Below the pieces are notes generated by a model that was not told the origin of the DNA, searched no databases, and saw only the letters and a list, made by a program, of their open reading frames with translations. A stretch of 64,000 nt of DNA from Parvivirga hydrogeniphila (GTDB lineage: Bacteria > Actinomycetota > Coriobacteriia > Anaerosomatales > Anaerosomataceae): contig NZ_JAMCCO010000002.1 of assembly GCF_023371205.1 (NCBI RefSeq), forward strand, positions 461,744 through 525,743. Direction: 5' to 3'. Shown in pieces: positions 26,454 to 35,744 of this stretch. A program made the position numbers and the translations under genes. How positions within the stretch are numbered: position 1 is the stretch's first letter; each line of letters begins with the position of its first letter.

Positions 26454-27881
26454 CTAGCCGCGCTCCCGCAGGTACCGGTCGATGGCGCGCGCCGCCCGCT
26501 TGCCTGCTCCCATCGCGAGGATGACGGTCGCCGACCCCGTCACGATGTCGCCGCCCGCGAACACGCCAGGGAGGCTCGTCGCGCCTTCGTCGTCGGTGAG
26601 GACGTAGCCGCGCGATGAGACCTCGAGCCCAGGCGTCGCCTTGGTGAGCAGCGGGTTCGCGCGCGTGCCCACCGCCACGATGACGGTGTCGCACTCGATC
26701 GTGTGCTCCGAGCCGACGACGCACACCGGCGAGCGACGGCCGCTCGCATCAGGCTCTCCGAGCTGCATGTCGGTCACCACCATGCCCGTGACCCAGCCGT
26801 CCTTGCCGACGATCTCCTGCGGCGAGCACAGCATCTTGAACTCGATACCTTCCTCGCGTGCGTGATGCACCTCTTCGCGGCGCGCCGGCATCTCCTCTTC
26901 AGAGCGGCGATAGACCAAGAACACCTGCTCGGCGCCCAGCCGCTTGGCCGTGCGCGCGGCGTCCATCGCGACATTGCCGCCGCCTACCACTGCGACCTTC
27001 CTGCCGCGCCTCACCGGCGTGTCGGCCTTCGGGAACTCGTAGGCGCGCATGAGGTTCACGCGCGTAAGGAACTCGTTGGCCGAGTACACCCCGTTCAAGT
27101 TCTCGCCCGGAACGCCGAGGAACACCGGCAGGCCGGCCCCGACGCCGATGAAGACGGCGTCGAAGCCCTGCTCGCCCATGAGCTCGTCGAGCGTGTAGGT
27201 GGCGCCGATGACCGCGTCGGTGACGAGCTCGACACCCATCATCGCGAGCGCCTCGATCTCCGCGGCCACGATCGTCTTCGGGAGCCGGAACTCTGGGATG
27301 CCGTACGTGAGCACGCCTCCTGGCGCGTGCAGCGACTCGAACACCGTCACGGCGTGTCCGAAGCGCCGAAGCTCGCCCGCGCACGCGAGGCCGGCGGGAC
27401 CCGAGCCGATGACCGCCACCTTGTACCCGCTGTCCGGCCCGACCTCCGGCTGGCACCGGTGCTCGAGGTCGCAGGCGAGATCGAAGTCGCCCAAGAAGCG
27501 CTCGAGCCGCCCGATCGCCACCGGCTCGCCCTTGCGCGCGAGCACGCACGCCGCCTCGCACTGCTCCTCTTGCGGACAGACGCGACCGCACACCGCGGGA
27601 AGCGCGTTGCGCTCCTTGATGACCGCTACGCCGCCCGCATAGTCACGCTCGAGGATCCGCGCGATGAACGACTTGATGTCGATGTTGACCGGACACCCGG
27701 CGATGCATGTCGGATTGGCGCACTGCAAGCAGCGGTCCGCCTCAGCGAGCGCCTGCTCTTCGCTATATCCGAGCGCAACTTCCTCGAAATCGCGCGCGCG
27801 CTCGATGGGGTCGCGCTCCGGCATCGGCGTGCGCGGTGCGCGTGACGGGCGCCTGCGACCGCTCGCATCTACAGGTGGCAT
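26454..27881 (-). CDS. nfnB: NfnB-like large subunit of NADH-dependent ferredoxin:NADP+ oxidoreductase
   Basis: 475 aa. It belongs to the glutamate-synthase small-subunit family: an N-terminal Fe-S domain (CLQCANPTCIAGCP, CGRVCPQEEQCEAAC) is followed by two nucleotide-binding folds (VAVIGSGPAGLACAGEL and VAVVGGGNVAMDAAR) and the C-terminal GVFAGGDIVTG. Because NfnA is directly upstream, this is the bifurcating Nfn complex (NADH + reduced ferredoxin + NADP+) rather than glutamate synthase; no large GltB gene is nearby. The ATG at 27881 has AAGGAG 5 nt upstream and overlaps the nfnA end by 13 bp. Confidence 0.92.
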   Translation of the reverse strand: MPPVDASGRRRPSRAPRTPMPERDPIERARDFEEVALGYSEEQALAEADRCLQCANPTCIAGCPVNIDIKSFIARILERDYAGGVAVIKERNALPAVCGRVCPQEEQCEAACVLARKGEPVAIGRLERFLGDFDLACDLEHRCQPEVGPDSGYKVAVIGSGPAGLACAGELRRFGHAVTVFESLHAPGGVLTYGIPEFRLPKTIVAAEIEALAMMGVELVTDAVIGATYTLDELMGEQGFDAVFIGVGAGLPVFLGVPGENLNGVYSANEFLTRVNLMRAYEFPKADTPVRRGRKVAVVGGGNVAMDAARTAKRLGAEQVFLVYRRSEEEMPARREEVHHAREEGIEFKMLCSPQEIVGKDGWVTGMVVTDMQLGEPDASGRRSPVCVVGSEHTIECDTVIVAVGTRANPLLTKATPGLEVSSRGYVLTDDEGATSLPGVFAGGDIVTGSATVILAMGAGKRAARAIDRYLRERG

Positions 27882-28708
27882 CGGCACTCCTTGCTGTACT
27901 CGGCGTCCGCCTCGCGCTCCATGTCCGAATAGACGCGCTGACGGCTCATCAGCTCCTCGAAGTCCACGAGGTGCCCGTCGAAGTCGGGCCCGTCGACGCA
28001 CCCGAACTTCGTCTCGCCGCCCACTGTCACACGGCAGGCGCCGCACATGCCCGTCCCGTCGACCATGATGGGGTTGAGCGACACCATGCACGGGACTCCG
28101 TGCTCCTTGGCGGTCTGGGCGCAGAACTTCATCATGATCGCCGGCCCGATCGCCATCGCGTGGTCGATCGCTCCCGCTTGGCACAGCCGCGCGAGCGGCG
28201 CGGTGACGAGCCCCTTCTCGCCCGCCGACCCGTCGTCGGTGACGACGATGAGGTCCTTCAAGGGCATCTCTTCGAACTCGTCGATCAGGATGAGGAGGTC
28301 TTTGGTGCGAGCGCCGACGATGACCGTGACCTCGTTACCCGCTTCCAGCATCGCGCGCGCGACCGGATAGGCCACCGCGGTGCCGACCCCGCCGCCGACC
28401 ACCGCGACCCGCCCGAGGCCCTCCACGTGCGTGGGGGTTCCGAGCGGCCCGACGACGTCAGCGAGCGCCTCGCCGGGCTCCATGTGCGACAGCAGGTGCG
28501 TGGTCTTGCCCACGCGCATGAAGATGAAGCGGATCCAGCCCTCCTCGACCGACCAGTCGCTGAAGGTGAGCGGGATGCGCTCGCCCCCCTCGGCCACGCG
28601 CAGCATCAGGAACTGTCCTGCACGCACCTTGCGCGCGATCTGCGGCGCCTCGACGCCCATCTCGAAGACGGACTCGGACAGCTGGCGCTTGTGCACTATC
28701 GGGAACAT
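27869..28708 (-). CDS. nfnA: NfnA-like small subunit (ferredoxin-NADP+ reductase alpha)
   Basis: 279 aa. A flavin-binding barrel (residues about 1-95, RAGQFLMLRVAEGGERIPLT) is followed by an NAD-binding domain (VAVVGGGVGTAVAYPVARAM) and a C-terminal [2Fe-2S] site: MCGACRVTV, the Cys of KFGCVDGP, and possibly the Cys of the C-terminal CRCHL. Same family as sulfide dehydrogenase/dihydroorotate dehydrogenase electron-transfer subunits; pairing with nfnB decides the call. The start at 28708 has GGGAGAG upstream. Confidence 0.92.
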   Translation of the reverse strand: MFPIVHKRQLSESVFEMGVEAPQIARKVRAGQFLMLRVAEGGERIPLTFSDWSVEEGWIRFIFMRVGKTTHLLSHMEPGEALADVVGPLGTPTHVEGLGRVAVVGGGVGTAVAYPVARAMLEAGNEVTVIVGARTKDLLILIDEFEEMPLKDLIVVTDDGSAGEKGLVTAPLARLCQAGAIDHAMAIGPAIMMKFCAQTAKEHGVPCMVSLNPIMVDGTGMCGACRVTVGGETKFGCVDGPDFDGHLVDFEELMSRQRVYSDMEREADAEYSKECRCHL

Positions 28709-28743
28709 CGCTCTCCCAGTCTTCCGATGGATCGGTGCTGACC

Positions 28744-28753
28744 AGTATATACT
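28744..28753. promoter_or_regulatory. Palindromic -10 shared by nfnAB and apbE
   Basis: AGTATATACT is a perfect palindrome that gives TATACT on both strands, 36 bp from nfnA and 28 bp from apbE. It probably acts as a bidirectional -10. Confidence 0.45.
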
Positions 28754-28781
28754 CGCAACGGTCGACGGGAGGTGGGCACGC

Positions 28782-29837
28782 GTGAGATCACGGAACGCAC
28801 GGCGAGCGCTTGCGGTGCTCGTGACCGCCCTTGTCGCCGCAAGCGGGGCCGCCTGCGCGCCGGCACCGTCTTCCGTCCGTGAGACGAGACCCGCCCTCGG
28901 AACCATCGTCACCGTTGAGGCGTACGGCGCCGACGAGCGCGCGACGCGCGACGCGATCGACGCGGCCTTCGGCGCCATCGCTGAAGTGGAGCACGCGCTG
29001 GACGCGTACAGCGCCACCTCGACGATCGCCTCCTTCAACGCCCGCCCGTACGCCGTGCAGGAGCTGCCAGACGAGGCCGTCGAAGTGCTGGACGAGGTCG
29101 AACGGCTCGGCGTGGGTGACGCGTTCTCGCCCACGCTCCTGTCCGTGGTGCGCCTCTATGGCTTCGACTCGACGCCTGCGGTTCCCTCGCCAGACGACCT
29201 CGCGCTCGCGGTCGCTGCCGCCCAGCGGTTCTCGCGCCCGACGTCTGCGACCGCGACCTTCGGCAGGCTGCCCGTCGCCGATCCCCGCCTCGATCCCGAC
29301 GGTCCGCTCGCGCCTGGGTTCGACTTCGGCGGAGCGGCCAAGGGGCTCGCGCTCGACCGCGCACGCGACGCCCTGCGCGCGCGTGGCGTGCGCGCCGCGA
29401 TCGTCACGGCAGGCAGCACGACCGTCACTCTGGGGACCAAGCCTGACGGAACGCCGTGGCGGATCGGGGTCGAACATCCGCGCGCGACCGGCGAGGTGAT
29501 GGCGGTCGCTGAATGGGCGGGCGACGGCGCGCTGTCAACGTCCGGCGACTACCAGCAGTTCTTCGAACGCGACGGCATGCGGTACCACCACGTCCTCGAC
29601 CCGAGGACGGGACAGCCCGCCCACGGCCTTCAGTCGCTCACCGTAGCAGGCAGGCTCTCGGGCCTTGCAAGCGACATCCTGTCGACCGCACTGTTCGTCC
29701 GAGGAGCGCGCGGAGCGCTCGCCTACGCACGCGAGCGCTCCGTCTCGGTCTGGCTCATCGACGCTTCCGGCCGTGTCGCGACGCACGACGGCGCAGCCTC
29801 CTCGGGCGTGACGATCCGCAGCGCGGACACGCCTTAG
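28782..29837 (+). CDS. apbE: FAD:protein FMN transferase (ApbE family)
   Basis: 351 aa. It attaches FMN covalently to Thr or Ser of target flavoproteins outside the membrane. Visible signs: an N-terminal signal sequence with a possible lipobox Cys (SGAAC), the RPALGTIVTVEAYG opening, DFGGAAKGLALDRA, STTVTLG and YHHVLDPRTGQPAHG, which are ApbE hallmarks including metal-binding Asp and Thr. GTG start with GGGAGG upstream. The flavoprotein target is not in this window. Its stop overlaps that of the convergent DUF4870 gene. Confidence 0.92.
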   Translation: MRSRNARRALAVLVTALVAASGAACAPAPSSVRETRPALGTIVTVEAYGADERATRDAIDAAFGAIAEVEHALDAYSATSTIASFNARPYAVQELPDEAVEVLDEVERLGVGDAFSPTLLSVVRLYGFDSTPAVPSPDDLALAVAAAQRFSRPTSATATFGRLPVADPRLDPDGPLAPGFDFGGAAKGLALDRARDALRARGVRAAIVTAGSTTVTLGTKPDGTPWRIGVEHPRATGEVMAVAEWAGDGALSTSGDYQQFFERDGMRYHHVLDPRTGQPAHGLQSLTVAGRLSGLASDILSTALFVRGARGALAYARERSVSVWLIDASGRVATHDGAASSGVTIRSADTP

Positions 29838-30199
29838 ACGAACTGCTTCACGAGGTCGTAGATGACGGGCATCTCGTAGTACTCGCCCTGCCACGCCTTG
29901 ATGATGCCGAGGATAGCGAACACGAGCACCGCGAGGCTGACGAGCGGACCGGCGATCCAGCCGATGACCGGTATGGCCAAGACGATCTGCGCGACGATCC
30001 CCACAACGGCAAGGCCGAGCGCCTGGACCGCGTGGAGCCGCAGCCACTTCTCGTTCTTGTACGGCTCGATGAGGATCGCGATGATCGCCACGATGCCCGT
30101 CAAATAGCCGAGGACCGCGAGGATCTTGCTCGTGTCGCTCTCGGGGCCTGGACGGCCCTCAGCGGACGGCCCGGGAACCTGGTTGACTTCGTCTGACAT
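29834..30199 (-). CDS. DUF4870-type membrane protein
   Basis: 121 aa with an acidic N-terminus and three to four hydrophobic segments (about 26-43, 62-83, 84-105). LHAVQALGLAV followed by GPLVSLAVLVFAILGIIKAWQGEYYEMP matches DUF4870/Tic20-like small membrane proteins. Function unknown. Confidence 0.8.
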   Translation of the reverse strand: MSDEVNQVPGPSAEGRPGPESDTSKILAVLGYLTGIVAIIAILIEPYKNEKWLRLHAVQALGLAVVGIVAQIVLAIPVIGWIAGPLVSLAVLVFAILGIIKAWQGEYYEMPVIYDLVKQFV

Positions 30200-30245
30200 G
30201 GCGCTCCCCTTCTCTCGGTGTCCCTCCTGGCGCTGCGCGCCTCGT

Positions 30246-30274
30246 TTGCAGTATATGCCCCACGCTGCTAGAAT
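30246..30274 (+). promoter_or_regulatory. Vegetative-type promoter TTGCAG-N17-TAGAAT
   Basis: A good -35 (30246-30251), 17-nt spacer and TAGAAT -10 (30269-30274) with an upstream TGC, 57 bp before the M23 gene at 30331. Confidence 0.7.
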
Positions 30275-30330
30275 CCCAGCGGAGCGCCTTCCGGCGGACG
30301 GACACGACCTCCCCCCGGAGGAGATGCAGC

Positions 30331-31557
30331 ATGAGACACAGACGCGCTTTCATCTCGCTCGTCGTCCTGTCACTCCTTGCGACGCTGACGGCTTCTCCTC
30401 TCGCGCACGCGTACACGAAAGACGACCTGGAGGCGCACCAGAAGGCCGCTGAAGAGGCGCGCAAAGCAGCAGCCGCGGCCGAGGCGCGCGCGAAAGACCT
30501 CGCGAGCCAGATCGACGGGCTCGAAGAGCGCATGGCCAGGATTGAGGCCGACATCGCTGGGCTCGCCGATGACATCGAGCGTGCGACTGAGCGCACGAAC
30601 CGCCTGAACGCCGAAGTCACGGACTTGCGCACGCAGGTTGCGGCCAAAGAGTCCGAGATCGCGTCCGTGCAGGCCGAGTACGACCGCACGAGCGCGCTCC
30701 TCGCGCAACGGCTCCAGGAGACCTACAAGCAAGGCGAGCTGTTCTTCGTGCAGTTCCTGCTCGACGCACAAAGCATCGAGGACCTTCTTGCCAGGACCTC
30801 CCTCGTCGAGCGCGTGATCCGCGACAACCAGCAGACAGCTGCCGAGCTCGAAGACACGCAGCACCGGTTGGAGGCCGCGAAGACCGAGCTCGCACGCACG
30901 CTCGAAGCGGTCGACCTCAAGCGGAAAGAAGCCGCTGCGGAGGAGAAGCGGCTGCGCGACCTCCGCGCGCAGCACCGGGCTCGCCTCGCTGAACAAGAGG
31001 CCGTCAAGCGCCAGAAGGCCGACCTGATGGCGAAGAACAAGGCGGAGGCCGAGCGGCTGCGCAAGCTCGCGGAGGAAGAGGAGGCCGAGTCCCAGCGCAT
31101 CGCCGCCGAGCTCTACGGCCACGGCTCAGGCCGATTCGCCGGCGTGATGGCGTGGCCGGTTCCGGGCTTCTACCGCATCTCGTCGCCCTTCGGATACCGG
31201 ATCCACCCGATCCTCGGCGTCCGGAAGCTCCACACCGGCATCGACATCGGGCGGGACCTCGACCCGCCGCGCTCCATCGACGGCGCCACCATCGTGGCCG
31301 CGGGCGGAGGCACGGTGATCTACGCCGGGTACCGGGGCGGCTACGGCAACACCATCATCATCGACCACGGAGACGGTGTCGCGACGCTGTACGCGCACCA
31401 GCGGAGCGGCTCGTTCCGCGTGGGCGTCGGTGACCGCGTGACCAAGGGCCAGGCGATCGGAGCCGTCGGAAGCACCGGGCTGTCCACCGGTCCGCACCTG
31501 CACTTCGAGGTGCGCATCAACGGCACTCCGGTCGACCCCATGCCGTACCTGCGCTAG
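30331..31557 (+). CDS. Secreted coiled-coil M23 endopeptidase (EnvC/PcsB-like)
   Basis: 408 aa. Signal peptide (FISLVVLSLLATLTASPLAHA), coiled coil (about 30-260) and a C-terminal M23/LytM domain with all zinc ligands: HTGIDIG (H and D) and HLHFE. Substrate should be peptidoglycan cross-bridges or stems. The coiled coil contains the YKQG...LLDAQSIEDLLAR motif shared with 3477 and 53809. A vegetative promoter precedes it and GGAGG lies before the ATG, so it is probably monocistronic. Confidence 0.92.
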   Translation: MRHRRAFISLVVLSLLATLTASPLAHAYTKDDLEAHQKAAEEARKAAAAAEARAKDLASQIDGLEERMARIEADIAGLADDIERATERTNRLNAEVTDLRTQVAAKESEIASVQAEYDRTSALLAQRLQETYKQGELFFVQFLLDAQSIEDLLARTSLVERVIRDNQQTAAELEDTQHRLEAAKTELARTLEAVDLKRKEAAAEEKRLRDLRAQHRARLAEQEAVKRQKADLMAKNKAEAERLRKLAEEEEAESQRIAAELYGHGSGRFAGVMAWPVPGFYRISSPFGYRIHPILGVRKLHTGIDIGRDLDPPRSIDGATIVAAGGGTVIYAGYRGGYGNTIIIDHGDGVATLYAHQRSGSFRVGVGDRVTKGQAIGAVGSTGLSTGPHLHFEVRINGTPVDPMPYLR

Positions 31558-31575
31558 AGGAGCCGCTCGGCGCGG

Positions 31576-32142
31576 CTACGAGCCGTTGAACTCCTGCATG
31601 GCCGCTTCCGGGCCGTGCTCGACGACGTACATCACGGCAGCCGCAGCGTGCGGCACCGCTCCTGCGATGCGTTCAGCTGCGTCGCCACGCATGGGCTCCA
31701 GCACGAAATCCGCCGGGTCTTGACGTCCCGGAGGCCTCCCGATGCCCAGACGGACGCGCACGAATTCGCCCGTGCCGATCGTCTCGACGATCGACCGCAG
31801 CCCGTTGTGGCCGCCGTGGCCACCGCCGCGCTTCACGCGCACGACCGCTTCGGGCAGATCGAGATCGTCGTGGACCACGATCGTGTCTGCGACCGTGGCG
31901 TCGTACCGCTCGAGCAGCCGCTTCACGGCGCTGCCCGAGCGGTTCATGTACGTTTGCGGCTTCGCAAGGATGAGCTCGCGGTCGTCGAGCCGCACCACGC
32001 CCACGCGCGCGCCGCACTCCTCACGCCAGTACGACACGCCCAGGTTCTCGGCGAGCAGGTCGACCACCATGAAGCCCGCGTTGTGCCGTGTGCGCGCGTA
32101 CTCCTCGCCAGGGTTTCCCAGCCCCACGATGAGGCGAGCCAT
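31576..32142 (-). CDS. pth: Peptidyl-tRNA hydrolase
   Basis: 188 aa. It releases peptides from prematurely dropped peptidyl-tRNA. Motifs: GLGNPGEEYARTRHNAGF (catalytic His), KPQTYMNRSG, HDDLDLP and the glycine-rich GGGHGGHNGLRS. It follows rplY/ctc by 9 bp, the order seen in Bacillus (prs-ctc-pth). Confidence 0.97.
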   Translation of the reverse strand: MARLIVGLGNPGEEYARTRHNAGFMVVDLLAENLGVSYWREECGARVGVVRLDDRELILAKPQTYMNRSGSAVKRLLERYDATVADTIVVHDDLDLPEAVVRVKRGGGHGGHNGLRSIVETIGTGEFVRVRLGIGRPPGRQDPADFVLEPMRGDAAERIAGAVPHAAAAVMYVVEHGPEAAMQEFNGS

Positions 32143-32151
32143 CTGGCGGCG

Positions 32152-32787
32152 CTACTCCTCTTCCGCGGCCTTGCCGATGACCTCGGGCTCGGCGGCCTCC
32201 GCAGCTGCCTCTTCCTCGGCCTCGACGCCCTTCTGCGGCGTGGTGACCGAGCAGACGATCCCTTCGGGGTCGTCCAGGATGGTCACGCCTGCGGGCGGCT
32301 GCAGGTCGCGCACGTGCAGCGAGTCGCCCACCTCGAGCCCCGTGGTGTCGACGTCGACGTGCTCAGGCAGATCGGCAGGAAGCGCCTCGATGTGGACTTC
32401 GCGAAGCTCGTGCAGCATGACGCCGCCAGCCTTCTCGCCTGCTGAGGGACCGATGAAGTTCAGCGGCACCACGGTGGTGACCGGCTGGTTCATCTTGATC
32501 GCCCAGAAGTCGACGTGCAGGAGCGTGCCTTTCACCGGATCGTGAGCGATCTCTTTGATCATCGCATTGACCGGCTTGTGGCCGTCCACAGACAGCTTGA
32601 AGAGCGTCGCGGTCACGGCCTCACGGGACGCGATCTGCTCGAAGTCGTGCCGATCGAGCTGGATCGGCTTGGAACCGACGCTGGTGCCGTACAGCACCGC
32701 GGGGAGCTTGCCTTCCCGCGCAAGTGCTTTGGCGCTCTTGCCGATCCTGGTGCGCGACTCAGCAGCGATCTCGATGGTCTCAGTCAT
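32152..32787 (-). CDS. rplY: Ribosomal protein bL25, long (Ctc/TL5) form
   Basis: 211 aa. The N-terminal L25 domain binds 5S rRNA (SRTRIGKSAKALAREGKLPAVLYG); the C-terminal TL5 domain (about 95-185) is followed by a Glu/Ala-rich acidic tail. The long form corresponds to Bacillus ctc (general stress protein). It lies between prs and pth. Confidence 0.95.
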   Translation of the reverse strand: MTETIEIAAESRTRIGKSAKALAREGKLPAVLYGTSVGSKPIQLDRHDFEQIASREAVTATLFKLSVDGHKPVNAMIKEIAHDPVKGTLLHVDFWAIKMNQPVTTVVPLNFIGPSAGEKAGGVMLHELREVHIEALPADLPEHVDVDTTGLEVGDSLHVRDLQPPAGVTILDDPEGIVCSVTTPQKGVEAEEEAAAEAAEPEVIGKAAEEE

Positions 32788-32828
32788 GTCTCCGACAACC
32801 TCCTCGTATCATCGCAACCGCGTGGCTG

Positions 32829-33791
32829 CTACAGCTGGAAATCGGGATCGAACAGCTCCGACACCGACTCGTCGTTGTATACGTTCTGGATGGCGTGAGC
32901 GAACAGAGGCGCCACCGACAGCACCCGGATCTTGCCGTGGCGACGCTCCTCGGGAACCGGCATGGTGTTGGTCACCACAACTTCTTGGATCGGCGCAGAA
33001 TCGATGCGGTCGTACGCAGGCGGCGAGAAGATGCCGTGCGTCGCGGCGACGTACACCGCCACCGCCCCTTTGTTCACGAGAGCGCGAGCGCCTTCGGTGA
33101 CCGAGCCAGCCGTGTCGATCATGTCGTCGGCGATGATGCAGGTCTTGCCCTCGACTTCTCCGATGACGTGCGTGATTTCGGCGACGTTGTGCTCTGGACG
33201 ACCCTTGTGCATGATGGCGAGCGACGCACCGAGCATGTCGGCGAGCTTCTTGCATACCTTCACACGGCCTACGTCCGGAGAGACGATCGTCAGGTTCTCC
33301 AGATTCAGGCTCTCGAAGTAGTCGGCGAGGATCGGCAGCGCCGTGAGGTGGTTCACCGGCTGATTGAAGAAGCCTTGGATCTGCCCCTGGTGCAGGTCCA
33401 TCGCGATGACGCGATCGACGCCAGCGACCGTGAGCAGGTCCGCCACGAGCTTCGCGGTGATGGGCTCGCGGGCCGCCGACTTCTTGTCCTGCCGGGCGTA
33501 CGCGTAGTGTGGGATGACGGCCGTGATCGTGCGTGCGCTCGCACGCTTCGCGGCGTCCACCATGATGAGCAGCTCCATGATCGACGCGTTCACGGGCTGG
33601 CACATCGACTGCACGAGAAAGACGTCGGCTCCGCGCACGCTCTCGAGGTAGCGCACGTAGATCTCGCCGTTGGCGAACTTCGATATCTTGATGTTGCCGA
33701 GCTCGATTCCGAGGTGCTTGACGATGCCTTCTGCGAGCTCCCTGTTGTGGGTGCCCGAGAACACCATCATCCGCTTGCCGCTCTCGCCCAT
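32829..33791 (-). CDS. prs: Ribose-phosphate pyrophosphokinase
   Basis: 320 aa. It makes PRPP from ribose 5-phosphate and ATP. Motifs: MVFSGTHNRELAEGI, YARQDKK, DLHQGQIQGFF and the PRPP-binding DDMIDTAGSV. It lies 12 bp after glmU in the transcribed direction, the standard glmU-prs pairing. Confidence 0.97.
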   Translation of the reverse strand: MGESGKRMMVFSGTHNRELAEGIVKHLGIELGNIKISKFANGEIYVRYLESVRGADVFLVQSMCQPVNASIMELLIMVDAAKRASARTITAVIPHYAYARQDKKSAAREPITAKLVADLLTVAGVDRVIAMDLHQGQIQGFFNQPVNHLTALPILADYFESLNLENLTIVSPDVGRVKVCKKLADMLGASLAIMHKGRPEHNVAEITHVIGEVEGKTCIIADDMIDTAGSVTEGARALVNKGAVAVYVAATHGIFSPPAYDRIDSAPIQEVVVTNTMPVPEERRHGKIRVLSVAPLFAHAIQNVYNDESVSELFDPDFQL

Positions 33792-33803
33792 CAGCGTCCG
33801 CTC

Positions 33804-35180
33804 CTATTCGTCGTCGCTCTGCTCACGCCTGCGCTTCGCCCAACCGTCGATCACGCGCTGCTCCGACCGCTCCACCGCAAGCGCGTCGGCCGGAACGTCG
33901 CGGGTGATCGCGCTGCCCGCTCCCGTGACGGCTCCTGCGCCGATGCGGACCGGCGCCACGAGCATCGTGTCCGAGCCGATGAACGCCCCGTCTTCGATGA
34001 CGGTCCGGTGCTTCGAGCGGCCATCGTAGTTACACGTTATCGTACCCGCGCCGACGTTCACACCGACGCCGATCTCGGCATCGCCGATGTACGAGAGGTG
34101 TGGCACCTTGCTCCTCTCGCCCACGATGGAGTTCTTGATCTCGACGCTCGTGCCCACCTTCGCGCCCGGTCGCACGACCGTGCCTGGCCGCAGATAGGCA
34201 CGCGGACCGATGCGCGCGCCCTCGCACACGCACGAGCCTGTGACGATGGAGCTGTCCACCACGGCGTCCGGGCCGACCACCGAGTCGACGATCCGGGTGT
34301 CTGGGCCGATGGCGCAGCCCTCGCTCACAGTCGTCTCGCCCAGCAGGAAGGTCATCGGCTCGAGCGTCACGTCCCGCGCCAGCGTCACGCGCGGGCCGAT
34401 CCACACGAGGTCCGGGTCGGTCATGGTCACGCCAGCGAGCATGTGCGCGCGGTTGATGCGGCGCTGCATGACCTTCGCGGCCTCCGCAAGCTGGACGCGG
34501 GTATTGATGCCGAGCGTCTCGAGCGGATCGGCAGCCGCCATCGCCACCACCGGCAGGTCTTCGCGGCGGAGCAGCTCAAGGACGTCGGTGAGGTAGAACT
34601 CCCCCTGGGCGTTCGCGTTGTCGAGCTTGTGGACGTGCTCGAACAGGACGCGGGCGTCGAAGCAGTAGAAGCCCGTGTTCACCTCGCGGATCGCGCGTTC
34701 CTCGTCGCTCGCATCCTTCTCCTCGACGATGCGCGAAAGCCCGCCCGACTCGTCGCGCACGATGCGCCCGTAACCCGCTGGGTCCTCCAGCACCGCCGTG
34801 AGCACCGCGGCCGCCGCTCCCGACGATTCGCGAGCGGCCACCAAAGCACGCACGGTGTCTGCTGTGATGAGCGGCGAGTCGCCCGAGAGCACGACGAGCG
34901 AGCCGTCGGCGCCGGCGAAAGCGGCCTCCGCACACTGCACCGCATGGCCGGTACCGAGCTGCCGTTCCTGGCGGACGGTCGTCACGTCTTCCAGCAGCGG
35001 CTCGACCACCTCAGCGCCGTGACCGGTGACGACCACGACAGGATCGCATCCGCCGCCCCGGGCCGCCTCGACCACGTACCGCACCAGAGGAACGCCCAGG
35101 ATCTCGTGCGCGACCTTAGGGAGACGGGACCGCATCCGTGTGCCCTCGCCTGCGGCGAGGATCAGAGCCGACGCGCCCAT
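33804..35180 (-). CDS. glmU: Bifunctional GlmU (N-acetylglucosamine-1-phosphate uridyltransferase / acetyltransferase)
   Basis: 458 aa. The N-terminal nucleotidyltransferase domain (LILAAGEGTRMRSRLPK; about 1-230) and the left-handed beta-helix acetyltransferase domain (about 250-450) are both complete. It makes UDP-GlcNAc for wall synthesis. The ATG at 35180 has GGAAGG at good distance; a GTG two codons upstream (35186) is too close to it. Confidence 0.96.
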   Translation of the reverse strand: MGASALILAAGEGTRMRSRLPKVAHEILGVPLVRYVVEAARGGGCDPVVVVTGHGAEVVEPLLEDVTTVRQERQLGTGHAVQCAEAAFAGADGSLVVLSGDSPLITADTVRALVAARESSGAAAAVLTAVLEDPAGYGRIVRDESGGLSRIVEEKDASDEERAIREVNTGFYCFDARVLFEHVHKLDNANAQGEFYLTDVLELLRREDLPVVAMAAADPLETLGINTRVQLAEAAKVMQRRINRAHMLAGVTMTDPDLVWIGPRVTLARDVTLEPMTFLLGETTVSEGCAIGPDTRIVDSVVGPDAVVDSSIVTGSCVCEGARIGPRAYLRPGTVVRPGAKVGTSVEIKNSIVGERSKVPHLSYIGDAEIGVGVNVGAGTITCNYDGRSKHRTVIEDGAFIGSDTMLVAPVRIGAGAVTGAGSAITRDVPADALAVERSEQRVIDGWAKRRREQSDDE

Positions 35181-35216
35181 TCGCACCTTCCGTGTGGGTC
35201 CGACGATGAAGCCAGC

Positions 35217-35290
35217 TGGCTGGGGCGGTAGGATTCGAACCTACGATCGAGGATCCAAAGTCCCCTGCCTTGCCGCTTGGCTACGCCCCA
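35217..35290 (-). tRNA. tRNA-Gln(TTG)
   Basis: 74 nt including an encoded CCA. Acceptor TGGGGCG/CGCCCCA, D-arm with AAGCGGCAA, anticodon loop CTTTGGA (anticodon TTG), T-arm GTAGGTTCGAATCCTAC. It lies between spoVG and glmU. GGTATACTC on the minus strand about 45 bp upstream may be its -10. Confidence 0.97.
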
Positions 35291-35367
35291 GCGCTTGCGC
35301 GAGCGCGCATCTGCGCGCGCATGGCGAGCGCACGGAGTATACCACACGGCCAGGCCGGAGCCGTGGC

Positions 35368-35667
35368 TCAGCTCACGCTCTCGAGCGCCTGCGCGGCGGC
35401 CCGGAAGGCCTCGATGCCGCCTTCGGCTGCGAACTGCTGGAGCACTGCGTCTTGGATCATCTGCCGGGTCTCCGTGTTGATCGGATGGCAGATGTCGCGG
35501 AACTCCCCGCTCGGCAGTTTCCGGGACGGCATCGCGACGAAGAGCCCCTTGTCGCCGTTGACCACCCTCAGGTCGTGGATGACGAACTCGTCATCGATGA
35601 CGATGCTCGCGATGGCGCACACCTTGTTCATCGCGACAGGACGCAGCGTGACCTTCGTGACTCTCAT
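35368..35667 (-). CDS. spoVG: SpoVG family RNA/DNA-binding regulator
   Basis: 99 aa. MRVTKVTLRPV, ASIVIDDEFVIHDLRV, GLFVAMPSRK and RDICHPI are the SpoVG signature. SpoVG proteins bind nucleic acid and influence septation, virulence or capsule genes in Gram-positive bacteria. The internal ATG at 35667 is the true start (AAGGGAGA upstream; matches family length). Same position relative to ispE and glmU as in Bacillus. Confidence 0.96.
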   Translation of the reverse strand: MRVTKVTLRPVAMNKVCAIASIVIDDEFVIHDLRVVNGDKGLFVAMPSRKLPSGEFRDICHPINTETRQMIQDAVLQQFAAEGGIEAFRAAAQALESVS

Positions 35668-35744
35668 GCGATCTCCCTTTGCATGGCCCCTACACAACGA
35701 GTTTCGCCGGCTCAGGGAGAATCCCTGCATGTTTGAGATACGGC